Part shown: positions 42,680-51,140 of the stretch, piece by piece | Numbering within the stretch: position 1 is the stretch's first letter | Layout: every line of letters starts with the position of its first letter | Origin: Rhizobiaceae bacterium | Lineage (GTDB): Bacteria > Pseudomonadota > Alphaproteobacteria > Rhizobiales > Rhizobiaceae | NCBI GenBank assembly: GCA_017643495.1 | Contig: JAEPNK010000001.1 | Span: forward strand, 1,779,623-1,843,622 | DNA: 64,000 nucleotides | Direction: 5' to 3' | Made by a program: the position numbers and the translations under genes | Notes under the pieces: generated by a model | Seen by the model: the letters and a program-made list of their open reading frames with translations, nothing else | Database searches by the model: none | What the model was told of the DNA's origin: nothing

Positions 42680-42862
42680 CTAAAACTTGAGCGGAGTGAA
42701 ACCCAAAACAAGCAGGCAAATGCATGCCGGTAGGCCAAACAACCATGCACGCAATTTCCAGTTCCCGGGTTTGTTTTTCCAGTTGTCACGAAACATGTGA
42801 CCGCATGAAACTGCCACTACTAGAAGAACTATTGCGATGGGAGGTGTAATATACAGTTCCAA
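42680..42862 (-). CDS. Small membrane protein downstream of nqrM
   Basis: A 60-residue protein with two predicted membrane helices (about residues 5-24 and 41-58) joined by a basic loop (DNWKNKPGNWKLR). It starts at a TTG with GGGAG about 8 bases upstream. It lies 88 bases after nqrM in the same direction, in an apbE-nqrM-small protein run. I do not recognise a family. Two helices, charge pattern and ribosome-binding site suggest it is real, but it could be a chance frame. Confidence 0.45.
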   Translation of the reverse strand: MELYITPPIAIVLLVVAVSCGHMFRDNWKNKPGNWKLRAWLFGLPACICLLVLGFTPLKF

Positions 42863-42950
42863 AAAGGGCTCCCGCCTAGCAAATCAAAAACGCATGTTCA
42901 CGCAGCAAAACATGTTCAAGTGTTGATCGAACATGAGCGGAAAGTTTGCA

Positions 42951-43169
42951 TCAGGTAAACTGGCTTTGACGTCTGCCGCACTGGAGTCTGTCTCGCAAAG
43001 GACTGTTGGGGTCTATTTCCTTTTTGCAAACCAGGCATTTGTCGGCCCCGCTTATTGCATTCAATCCGCCGCAGCTACCCTTGATACGCTTGCCCATGAA
43101 AATAACACCAAGAGACATTCCAAGGACCACCAGTCCCAAAAGGGTGAAAGCAAAAAGGAAAGTTGCCAT
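42951..43169 (-). CDS. nqrM: Na+-NQR maturation protein NqrM
   Basis: A 72-residue protein of the former DUF539 family. One N-terminal helix (about residues 4-25) is followed by KRIKGSCGGLNAIS and DKCLVCKK, which provide the conserved Cys residues. NqrM is needed to deliver the iron bound between NqrD and NqrE. An AGGT precedes the ATG. It follows apbE by 33 bases and faces away from nqrA, so the two assembly factors are encoded beside the complex they mature. Confidence 0.93.
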   Translation of the reverse strand: MATFLFAFTLLGLVVLGMSLGVIFMGKRIKGSCGGLNAISGADKCLVCKKEIDPNSPLRDRLQCGRRQSQFT

Positions 43170-43202
43170 AATTACGACCTGACGTTTTCAGTTGGGTGAT
43201 AC

Positions 43203-44243
43203 CTATTGCATATTTGCCTGTTCTTCAAACGCTTTGCTGCTTTCTATTATGTATTTCTGGTCTGCGTCATCTCTGTTGCGCGAGATAAAGTAAGCTGCGA
43301 TGTCATTGTCGTTTGCAGCCTTCATGCCTTCCTTGTTTCCCATGACCAGTAGAGCGGTAGCCCAAGCATCTGCGTCCATTGCATTTTCTGAGACGACCGT
43401 AACCGAGGTTGTCCTGTGGGTGATTGGAAATCCGGTGGTTGGATCGATTATGTGTGAATATCGTGTTCCGTTGTTTTCCACGAAATTGCGGTAATCACCC
43501 GAAGTGGCCATACCCGAATTCGTCAGCTTCAGGACGGTTTTTACATTCCTGGAGCCTGCTTCGGGTTTTTCGATGCCGACCCGCCAGGGTTTACCTGACA
43601 CATTGGTTCCCGCCACGCGCAAGTCACCGCCGATTTCGACCAGATAATTTTCAAATCCCAACTGGGTCAGTTTCCCGGATACCGCGTCAATGCCAAATCC
43701 TTTGGCAATTGCTGAAAGATTGATTTCAACATCGGGACGGGTTTTGGAGACAGTCCCGGTTTCGGTATCCAGTTTGAGATATCTGGTTTGACCGACCTGT
43801 TCGAGAGCGCTGGAAATTTCGTCATTTGTGGGAAAGCGGTCTTCGGGATTCCGCGACCCAAAGCCCCACAAATTGATTAGCGGGGCGAGTGTCACATCAA
43901 ACATTCCGCCAGTTTTCAGATGGACGTCATTTGCTTTGCTTATAACTGAAAAGAGGTCACCAGAGATTTTGACAGGTTTTGTCTGGCGCGACAGGTTGAA
44001 ACGGGAAATTTCGGATGTTTTCTGCCAGTTGGACATTTTGGAATTGACGTCAGCTAGAACGGACTCAACTTCGGTTTTCAAAATTGTTTCATCCAGCTTT
44101 GTGCCGACAGCCTTGGCTTTGACATGATAGGTTGTCCCCATTGTCTTGCCCGAAATGTTCAGCAGCTTGTTGCTTGCGGGCCGATCACACCCTGCCAGCA
44201 TCACGCAAACAAGGATGCATAACAAAACTGTTTTGCGGGACAT
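43203..44243 (-). CDS. apbE: FAD:protein FMN transferase ApbE
   Basis: A 346-residue lipoprotein-type ApbE. The signal is residues 1-19 with lipobox LAGC. Core motifs: SGKTMGTTYHVKA near 30-42, GFGIDAVSGKL near 187-197 and the Mg-binding region VSENAMDADAWATALLVMG near 283-301. It attaches FMN to Thr of NqrB and NqrC through phosphoester bonds in the periplasm. It is divergent from nqrA (239 bases apart), as expected for an NQR assembly gene. Confidence 0.95.
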   Translation of the reverse strand: MSRKTVLLCILVCVMLAGCDRPASNKLLNISGKTMGTTYHVKAKAVGTKLDETILKTEVESVLADVNSKMSNWQKTSEISRFNLSRQTKPVKISGDLFSVISKANDVHLKTGGMFDVTLAPLINLWGFGSRNPEDRFPTNDEISSALEQVGQTRYLKLDTETGTVSKTRPDVEINLSAIAKGFGIDAVSGKLTQLGFENYLVEIGGDLRVAGTNVSGKPWRVGIEKPEAGSRNVKTVLKLTNSGMATSGDYRNFVENNGTRYSHIIDPTTGFPITHRTTSVTVVSENAMDADAWATALLVMGNKEGMKAANDNDIAAYFISRNRDDADQKYIIESSKAFEEQANMQ

Positions 44244-44482
44244 CGCTACTCTCAGTCACTTGGCAGTACGGAAATGCTCATGCGTCAAAGTGCTTATGGT
44301 GTTTTCTGAGGAAATACTAGTTTATTCCATTGGAAAATGTCATCAGTGCATCGTATGAAGGCGTTCAATTCAACCCGTTTGGCTGCTAACCAAAAGTTGG
44401 ATATCCGCCAGGGTGCATAATGTGCTTTGGCAGATTGTTCACATCAGATTACTAGCGCCAAGCGAACCGGTGATAGGCAACA

Positions 44483-45826
44483 ATGAAGACGATAAAGATC
44501 AAGAAGGGTCTGGATATTCCGATATCCGGATCGCCCCGGCAGGTTATCAGTGAAGGTCCCCGGATTGGCACCGTGGCTGTCTTGGGTGATGACTATGTTG
44601 GCTTGAAGCCAAAAATGCTTGTTGCCGAGGATGACAAGGTTGAACTTGGAACTCCACTGTTCTGTCACAAGGAAAATCCAGATGCCGTTATTGTTGCACC
44701 CGCTACTGGTCGTGTGCAGTCGATCAACCGGGGTGCACGCCGTGTTTTGCAGAGTGTGGTCATCGAGGTTGATGATCCTTCGGATCAAGGTCTGAGCTTT
44801 GCTGATGTTGGTGGCAGTGACAAGCGTGAAGACATCGTTGAAAAATTGTGTGCGGCCGGACTTTGGACAGCATTCAAAACCCGCCCGTACTCCAAAGTGC
44901 CACAACATGATACGTCACCACTTGCCATATATGTAACTGCGATTGATACCGAACCCCTCGCTCCACAAGTCGATCTTGTGTTGAGTGAGCGCAAGGAAGA
45001 TTTTCAGCGTGGTGTCGAAATTGTTGCAAAGCTGACGGATGGCATGTGCTTTGTTTGCCAGTCAGCGGACTCAGAGGCATTGGTCGGGGAAGAGCAGAAT
45101 ATAGTTCCGGTCGGTTTTTCTGGGCCGCATCCTGCAGGCCTGCCAGGAACACACATACATTTTCTGACACAACCTGCTGCGGAACAGCCCGTATGGACCA
45201 TCGGTTATCGTGAAGTAATCCAGATCGGTGCACTGTTCCGAACCGGTCATCTGGACTCTGAAGTTATTGTATCCATTGCAGGCCCGGCCGCCACAGATCC
45301 ACGTCTCGTCAGAACGTGTGCAGGAGCTTCGGTTCTCGAATTGCTGGGTGGCGAAATCGAAACCGGTTACCCGGTTCGCGTTCTGTCCGGTTCTGTTTTG
45401 AGTGGCCGTACAGCCGAAGGCCCGACCGGTTTTCTCGGCCGGTTTCACAGGCAGGTTTCCCTTATCAAGGAAGACAAGGAACAGGTGATCCTTGGCTGGC
45501 TGCGCCCAATGGCGCAAAAGTTTGCCTTTCAGCCGGTATTGGGGTCTGCCTTCAGCAAAAAACTGTATGATCTTGGCAGCAATCTGAATGGCGGTCGCCG
45601 TGCAATGGTTCCGCTGGGCACATTTGAGATGCTGATGCCGCAGAATTACCTTCCGACACAATTGTTGCGTGCCTTGCTTGTCAAGGATACGGACACTGCC
45701 CAGGCCTTGGGGGCTCTGGAACTGGACGAAGAAGATCTGGGCCTTGTAGGCTTTGCATGTCCCGCAAAATACGAGTACGGGCAAGCGCTGCGCGAGTGCC
45801 TGCAGAAGATTGAAAAAGAGGGTTAA
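44483..45826 (+). CDS. nqrA: Na+-NQR subunit A
   Basis: A 447-residue NqrA, a soluble subunit lying on the cytosolic face of the Na+-translocating NADH:quinone oxidoreductase. It starts MKTIKIKKGLDIPISG, the standard family opening, and contains KPKMLVAEDDKVELGTPLFCHK and the ending LVGFACPAKYEYGQALRECLQKIEKEG. First gene of the nqrABCDEF operon; nqrB follows after 4 bases. The ribosome-binding site is weak. The upstream 239-base region shared with apbE shows no clear operator. Confidence 0.95.
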   Translation: MKTIKIKKGLDIPISGSPRQVISEGPRIGTVAVLGDDYVGLKPKMLVAEDDKVELGTPLFCHKENPDAVIVAPATGRVQSINRGARRVLQSVVIEVDDPSDQGLSFADVGGSDKREDIVEKLCAAGLWTAFKTRPYSKVPQHDTSPLAIYVTAIDTEPLAPQVDLVLSERKEDFQRGVEIVAKLTDGMCFVCQSADSEALVGEEQNIVPVGFSGPHPAGLPGTHIHFLTQPAAEQPVWTIGYREVIQIGALFRTGHLDSEVIVSIAGPAATDPRLVRTCAGASVLELLGGEIETGYPVRVLSGSVLSGRTAEGPTGFLGRFHRQVSLIKEDKEQVILGWLRPMAQKFAFQPVLGSAFSKKLYDLGSNLNGGRRAMVPLGTFEMLMPQNYLPTQLLRALLVKDTDTAQALGALELDEEDLGLVGFACPAKYEYGQALRECLQKIEKEG

Positions 45827-45830
45827 AAGA

Positions 45831-47042
45831 GTGAGCTTGCGAGACTTTTTTGACAAAATTGAACCGCATTTCGAAAAAGGCGGTAAATACGAGCGCTATT
45901 TCTCACTCTATGAAATGGTCGAATCGTTTGTGTACACACCGAAAACGGTGACCACAAACGCACCGCATGTCCGTTCTTTCATCGACATGAAAAGGATCAT
46001 GACCTACGTCGTGCTTGCCACGATACCCTGCATCCTTTTTGCCTGGTACAATACCGGCGTACAGGCCAATGCCGCTATTGCAGCCCTTGGCGAAACAGCG
46101 CAAACGGGTTGGCGAATCTGGATTTTGCAGACGATTGGAATTGGCCTCAATCCGGACAGCTTCATGGCCAACATGTTGCACGGAGCGCTGTATTTTTTCC
46201 CGATTTACATCACTACGCTGGTTGCGGGCGGCATTTTCGAGGTGATTTTTGCAACCGTCCGCAAACATGAGGTGAACGAGGGGTTTCTTGTAACCTCAAT
46301 GCTGTACACGCTTATTCTGCCGGCCTCGACACCGCTTTGGCAGGTCGCTCTCGGAATCATATTTGGCGTTGTGGTAGGCAAGGAAGTGTTCGGAGGTACT
46401 GGCAAAAATTTCCTCAATCCGGCACTGACCGGACGGGCATTTCTCTACTTTGCCTATCCTGCATACATGTCGGGAGACTCGATCTGGGTACCTGTTGACG
46501 GATATTCCGGCGCAACCGCGCTGGCGGTGACTGCTGCCGATGGGCATCAGCAACTTGTGGACTTCGGCATTACCTGGATGGATGCATTTTTGGGCTTTGT
46601 GCCCGGCAGTCTGGGAGAGACATCAACCTTGGCATGCCTTGTCGGCTTGGTGTTTTTGCTTGCAACCAGAATTGCCAATTGGCGTCTCATTGTCGGCTGC
46701 ATGGTGGGAATGATCGGGTTTTCAACTCTGTTGAACCTGATTGGTTCGGAGACAAATCCGATGTTTGCCATGCCGTGGTACTGGCATCTGGTTATTGGCG
46801 GATATGCTTTTGGTATGGTCTTCATGGTCACCGAGCCCGTATCGGCATCCCATACCAACATGGGCCGGTATTTTTACGGCGCATTAATCGGGGTCATGGT
46901 TGTCATGATACGTGTGATAAACCCTGCCTTCCCGGAAGGAATGATGCTTGCGATATTGTTCGGCAACGTCTTCGCTCCGCTGATTGATTATTTCGTTGTT
47001 CAGGCGAACATAAAAATGAGAGCCAAACGTCATGAACACTAA
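45831..47042 (+). CDS. nqrB: Na+-NQR subunit B
   Basis: A 403-residue membrane subunit with about ten helices. The FMN attachment Thr lies in DGYSGATALAV (about residues 225-235), target of ApbE. The start is a GTG at 45831 with GAGG upstream; longer frames overlap nqrA. NqrB is the main Na+ channel subunit and carries riboflavin in studied enzymes. Its end overlaps nqrC by 11 bases. Confidence 0.95.
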   Translation: MSLRDFFDKIEPHFEKGGKYERYFSLYEMVESFVYTPKTVTTNAPHVRSFIDMKRIMTYVVLATIPCILFAWYNTGVQANAAIAALGETAQTGWRIWILQTIGIGLNPDSFMANMLHGALYFFPIYITTLVAGGIFEVIFATVRKHEVNEGFLVTSMLYTLILPASTPLWQVALGIIFGVVVGKEVFGGTGKNFLNPALTGRAFLYFAYPAYMSGDSIWVPVDGYSGATALAVTAADGHQQLVDFGITWMDAFLGFVPGSLGETSTLACLVGLVFLLATRIANWRLIVGCMVGMIGFSTLLNLIGSETNPMFAMPWYWHLVIGGYAFGMVFMVTEPVSASHTNMGRYFYGALIGVMVVMIRVINPAFPEGMMLAILFGNVFAPLIDYFVVQANIKMRAKRHEH

Positions 47043-47841
47043 TTCGAACCAAGATGAGAGCATGATACGTCGTTTCATCAACATGCCACCGGATTCGGTG
47101 CCGAAAACAATCTTCATTGCGGTCACACTGTGTTTGATCGCTTCAATGGTTGTTTCGGCAGCCGCAGTCATGTTGCGGCCGATTCAGGAGGTCAACAAAC
47201 TCAAGGACAAACAGGTCAGCATCTTGCAGGTTGCTGGCCGCTACGATCCTGGCACTGATGTGGCCGAGGCCTTCTCTGCATTTGAACCAAAGGTGCTTGA
47301 AATCGCCACTGGTGAATTTGCAGACGAATTTGACCCGGCAACATTTGACGACCTTGCAGCAGCCGACGATCCCGAAACGTCCATAGCTTTAAAGGATGAC
47401 CCCGCGTCAATTGGGCGCCAGTCGAAATATGTCACCGTTTATTTGTTGCGCGATGAAGACGGCAAGCTCGACAAGGTGGTTCTGCCTGTGCACGGCTATG
47501 GCCTTTGGTCTACTCTTTATGGCTTCATTGCCCTGGAAGAAAATGGCAATGACATATATGGCCTCCAGTTTTACCAGCATGCCGAAACCCCGGGTTTGGG
47601 TGCTGAGGTGGATAACCCAAGGTGGAAAGAGCAGTGGAATGGCAAGAAGATTACAGACGAAAATGATGTGCTGCAGATTGCCGTAACCAAGTCACAACCG
47701 CCTGCTGGTCCCGAGTACCATGTCGATGCGCTGGCCGGCGCAACGCTTACCTCCGTCGGGGTTCACAACCTTATCCGCTTCTGGCTTGGTGAAAGAGGAT
47801 ACAAACCGTTCTTGCAAAAGCTCAAAGAAGGAGCTGTTTAA
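47032..47841 (+). CDS. nqrC: Na+-NQR subunit C
   Basis: A 269-residue subunit with one N-terminal membrane helix (about residues 22-43) and a periplasmic domain. The FMN attachment motif [15 protein letters not shown] is at about residues 231-245, with Ala in place of the more usual Ser before GATLT; the acceptor Thr is kept. It overlaps nqrB and nqrD at both ends. Confidence 0.95.
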   Translation: MNTNSNQDESMIRRFINMPPDSVPKTIFIAVTLCLIASMVVSAAAVMLRPIQEVNKLKDKQVSILQVAGRYDPGTDVAEAFSAFEPKVLEIATGEFADEFDPATFDDLAAADDPETSIALKDDPASIGRQSKYVTVYLLRDEDGKLDKVVLPVHGYGLWSTLYGFIALEENGNDIYGLQFYQHAETPGLGAEVDNPRWKEQWNGKKITDENDVLQIAVTKSQPPAGPEYHVDALAGATLTSVGVHNLIRFWLGERGYKPFLQKLKEGAV

Positions 47842-48494
47842 TGCCGCAGGTAAAACGAGAAATGTTGATCGATCCGCTGGTCGACAACAATCCGATCACA
47901 TTGCAGGTTTTGGGAATTTGTTCTGCACTGGCTGTTACCTCTTCATTGAAGGTGGCGTTTGTCATGTCTCTGGCTGTTATTGCAGTCACCGCGTTCTCCT
48001 CAATGTTCATATCAATTATCAGAAACCAGATTCCCGGCTCGATACGTATTATCGTGCAAATGGTGATCATCGCTTCTCTGGTTATTCTGGTGGATCAGAT
48101 ACTCAAGGCTTACGCATTTGAGATTTCCAAAACGCTGTCCGTTTTCGTTGGGCTTATCATTACCAATTGCATAGTAATGGGGCGGGCTGAGGCTTTTGCA
48201 ATGAAGAACCCTCCATTGGCATCTTTCGCCGATGGTGTCGGCAATGGACTTGGTTATGGCCTGATACTGATGATGGTAGGCGTTGTCCGTGAGTTGTTTG
48301 GTTCGGGAAGCCTGTTCGGCGTGACTGTCATGGAAACAGTCAATAATGGCGGTTGGTATGTGCCAAACGGCATGCTTCTTCTGCCTCCGTCCGCATTTTT
48401 CATCATTGGCTTTATCATTTGGGCATTCCGCACCTGGAAGCCGGCTCAAGTGGAAGAGCGTGAATACAAAATTCAAGTTGTTGAGGCCCACTAG
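47841..48494 (+). CDS. nqrD: Na+-NQR subunit D
   Basis: A 217-residue membrane subunit of six helices. The conserved Cys of the NqrD/NqrE iron site is in [15 protein letters not shown] (about residues 108-122). Family opening [26 protein letters not shown] is recognisable as [20 protein letters not shown]. Its ATG overlaps the nqrC stop by one base; it ends overlapping nqrE's GTG. Confidence 0.95.
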   Translation: MPQVKREMLIDPLVDNNPITLQVLGICSALAVTSSLKVAFVMSLAVIAVTAFSSMFISIIRNQIPGSIRIIVQMVIIASLVILVDQILKAYAFEISKTLSVFVGLIITNCIVMGRAEAFAMKNPPLASFADGVGNGLGYGLILMMVGVVRELFGSGSLFGVTVMETVNNGGWYVPNGMLLLPPSAFFIIGFIIWAFRTWKPAQVEEREYKIQVVEAH

Positions 48495-49102
48495 TGGAAG
48501 GTTTGCTCTCTCTCGCGGTAAAGGCAATATTCGTCGAGAATCTTGCTCTTTCATTCTTTCTCGGCATGTGCACGTTCATTGCCGTTTCAAAGAAAATCTC
48601 TACAGCAATCGGGCTTGGTATTTCCGTCATGATCGTTCAGGCGATCACGGTTCCTGCCAACAACCTGATCCTGAATTATCTTCTTGCGCCGGGGGCTCTG
48701 TCCTGGGCGGGGTTTTCTGATGTGGATCTCACATTTCTCGGTCTCATCTCCTACATCGGCGTGATTGCTGCCCTGGTGCAGATCCTTGAGATGGTTCTCG
48801 ATAAGTATTTCCCGCCACTTTACAACGCACTTGGTGTGTTCCTGCCTCTGATTACCGTGAATTGCGCCATACTTGGCGGTTCACTCTTCATGGTGGAGCG
48901 AGACTACAATTTTGCTGAATCGGTTACCTATGGTGTATCGTCAGGTTTTGGTTGGGCGCTCGCAATAACAGCAATGGCCGGCGTACGCGAAAAACTGAAA
49001 TATTCTGACATACCCGATGGGCTTCAGGGATTGGGTATTACATTTATTTCTGCAGGTCTGATGGCAATGGCCTTCATGTCCTTCAGTGGCGTAAAGCTTT
49101 GA
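48494..49102 (+). CDS. nqrE: Na+-NQR subunit E
   Basis: A 202-residue membrane subunit homologous to NqrD. The iron-site Cys residues are in [11 protein letters not shown] (about residue 26) and [13 protein letters not shown] (about 118-130). The start is a GTG overlapping the nqrD stop (TAGTG). The opening [23 protein letters not shown] is the family standard. Confidence 0.95.
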   Translation: MEGLLSLAVKAIFVENLALSFFLGMCTFIAVSKKISTAIGLGISVMIVQAITVPANNLILNYLLAPGALSWAGFSDVDLTFLGLISYIGVIAALVQILEMVLDKYFPPLYNALGVFLPLITVNCAILGGSLFMVERDYNFAESVTYGVSSGFGWALAITAMAGVREKLKYSDIPDGLQGLGITFISAGLMAMAFMSFSGVKL

Positions 49103-49114
49103 GGTAGGGCGAAC

Positions 49115-50338
49115 ATGGCGACCTTTGGATTGGGCATAACCCTCTTTACGATGATTGTTACCGCACTGGTGACCATCATTCTCATCGCTCGTTCACGTCT
49201 GGTTTCATCCGGCAATGTGAACATTACGATCAACAATGAAAAAACCATCTCGGTTCCTGCAGGTGGCAAGCTTTTGCAGACACTGGCTGAACAAAAGCTG
49301 TTTGTCCCGTCAGCATGCGGTGGTGGCGGTACTTGCGCGCAGTGCCGTGTGAAGATCCATGAAGGTGGCGGCTCCATCCTGCCAACCGAGGAAGGTCACA
49401 TTACCAAGCGTGAAGCGGCCAATGGTGACAGGCTTTCATGTCAGGTCGCCGTCAAGCAGGACATGGACATAGAAGTCCCTGAAGAAGTGTTCGGTGTGAG
49501 GAAATGGGAGTGCACGGTTCGTTCCAACGAGAATGTTGCCACCTTTATCAAGGCACTGGTTCTTGAGCTTCCCGAAGGCGAAGACGTGAATTTCCGTGCA
49601 GGCGGATACATACAGATCGAGGCTCCTGCGCACAAATTGAAATATACCGATTTTGATATCGGTGAAGAATATCGGGAAGACTGGGACCGCTTCAATCTTT
49701 GGCAATACGATTCTGCGGTCGAACTTCCGATCGAGCGCGCATATTCCATGGCGAACTACCCCGACGAGAAGGGGATAATCATGTTGAACGTTCGTGTTGC
49801 TTCCCCGCCACCTGGCAGTGAGGGGATTCCGGCAGGCAAGATGTCTTCCTTCATTTTCAACCTGAAGCCCGGTGACAAGGTGACTATTTCCGGTCCGTTC
49901 GGTGAGTTTTTCGCTCGTGATACCGAAAAGGAAATGGTTTTCATCGGGGGTGGTGCAGGAATGGCGCCAATGCGCAGCCATATCTTTGACCAGCTGAAAC
50001 GCCTCAAGAATACAAGCCGGAAAATCACATTCTGGTATGGCGCACGCTCAAAGAAAGAGATGTTTTTTGTCGAGGATTTCGATGAGCTTGCCGCGCAATT
50101 CCCGAATTTCGAGTGGCATGTAGCGCTTTCTGATGCGCTGCCGGAAGATGAATGGTCCGGATATATCGGGTTCATCCACAATGTATTGTATGATGAATAT
50201 CTGAAGGATCATCCGGCTCCGGAAGACTGTGAATTCTATATGTGCGGGCCGCCAATAATGAACCAGTCTGTCATCAACATGCTGCTCGATCTTGGTGTTG
50301 ATCGTGAAGACATCATGCTCGATGATTTCGGCGGTTAA
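49115..50338 (+). CDS. nqrF: Na+-NQR subunit F (NADH dehydrogenase)
   Basis: A 407-residue NADH-oxidising subunit. One N-terminal helix (about 4-26) is followed by a 2Fe-2S ferredoxin domain with [10 protein letters not shown] (about residues 69-78) and a distant Cys in RLSCQV. A ferredoxin-reductase domain follows: FAD site RAYSMANYP (about 209-217) and NADH site [14 protein letters not shown] (about 275-288). Electron entry point of the complex. Last core gene of the operon. Confidence 0.95.
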   Translation: MATFGLGITLFTMIVTALVTIILIARSRLVSSGNVNITINNEKTISVPAGGKLLQTLAEQKLFVPSACGGGGTCAQCRVKIHEGGGSILPTEEGHITKREAANGDRLSCQVAVKQDMDIEVPEEVFGVRKWECTVRSNENVATFIKALVLELPEGEDVNFRAGGYIQIEAPAHKLKYTDFDIGEEYREDWDRFNLWQYDSAVELPIERAYSMANYPDEKGIIMLNVRVASPPPGSEGIPAGKMSSFIFNLKPGDKVTISGPFGEFFARDTEKEMVFIGGGAGMAPMRSHIFDQLKRLKNTSRKITFWYGARSKKEMFFVEDFDELAAQFPNFEWHVALSDALPEDEWSGYIGFIHNVLYDEYLKDHPAPEDCEFYMCGPPIMNQSVINMLLDLGVDREDIMLDDFGG

Positions 50339-50414
50339 TTTCACTCCCATTTCTGTCGATATTGTCATATGCTTCTGTTGTCATCATAGGTGAGACCAGG
50401 AGGAGATGGACATC

Positions 50415-50936
50415 ATGCCTAGTTCATATCAGGCGCCGACGCGTGGTGAGAAAAGAAACGATTCGTCGACGAGCCAGTCAATTGCGAGCAATCTGGGATA
50501 TGAAAATGCCAGCGTCGACAAGATTCTGGCAATCAAGGGCACTGACGTGTTTTCTATCCGGCCGGAAGACACGTTGGCTGATGCAGTTGTTTTGCTTCGC
50601 GAAAAGAGAATTGGTGCCCTCGTGGTAACAGACTCCGCTGGCAAACTTGTGGGTATATTGTCGGAAAGGGACATTGTTCGGAAGCTTGCCGAAACTCCTG
50701 GCGAGACCTTGCCCAAAAAAGTGGCGGAAGTCATGACGAGCAAGATCGAAACATGTACCGAAGATGAAATGATCGTCTCTGTACTGAGCCGCATGTCCAA
50801 GGGGCGTTTCAGGCATATGCCGGTTATGGCCGATGACCAGTTGAGAGGCATGGTGACCATTGGCGATGTGGTCAATTATCGTTTGTTGCAACTGGAGCAT
50901 GAAGCACTTCAATTGAAGCAGTTGATCGTCGGCTAG
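50415..50936 (+). CDS. CBS-domain protein
   Basis: A 173-residue protein with paired CBS domains (about residues 40-100 and 108-165): VFSIRPEDTLADAVVLLREKRIGALVV and IETCTEDEMIVSVLSRMSKGRFRHMPV. CBS pairs bind adenine nucleotides as energy sensors. Its ATG at 50415 has AGGAGGAG with good spacing; the ATG at 50406 overlaps that site. It starts 76 bases after nqrF in the same direction; whether it is part of the nqr transcript is unclear. Confidence 0.87.
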   Translation: MPSSYQAPTRGEKRNDSSTSQSIASNLGYENASVDKILAIKGTDVFSIRPEDTLADAVVLLREKRIGALVVTDSAGKLVGILSERDIVRKLAETPGETLPKKVAEVMTSKIETCTEDEMIVSVLSRMSKGRFRHMPVMADDQLRGMVTIGDVVNYRLLQLEHEALQLKQLIVG

Positions 50937-51080
50937 TTTTGTACTGACGATCAGTCCAGGAAATTTGCCAAGCTGTAAACGCTTGGCCAGTCTATGCGTG
51001 TTTTGGCAGCAACTGCACGTTTTTTCAGAACAACGCCTGTGTGCTCTAATACACAGCTTAAAAGTTTTAGTTCCGGTAAC

Positions 51081-51136
51081 TTGGTCTCCGAGCGGTGAAG
51101 AATACTCTTCATCGCCTGCAATCTAGAGGAGACCAA
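51081..51136 (+). promoter_or_regulatory. 5' UTR stem-loop that buries the ribosome-binding site
   Basis: TTGGTCTCC at 51081-51089 pairs perfectly over 9 bp with GGAGACCAA at 51128-51136, which contains the GGAG ribosome-binding site of the repeat-protein gene starting at 51141. Between the arms, GCGGTGAAGA (51092-51101) pairs with TCTTCATCGC (51106-51115) over 10 bp with one G-U pair and an ATAC loop. The result is a stacked hairpin that would block translation unless opened by heat, a ligand, a protein or a small RNA. Confidence 0.65.
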
Positions 51137-51140
51137 AAAA

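Noticed and set aside
44874-45233. Antisense open frames inside nqrA
   Set aside because: nqrA is complete and in operon; the antisense frames lack start signals and similarity.
51037-51056. CTGTGT/ACACAG hairpin as terminator of the CBS gene
   Set aside because: Only 6 bp and no T-run directly after; too weak to list.
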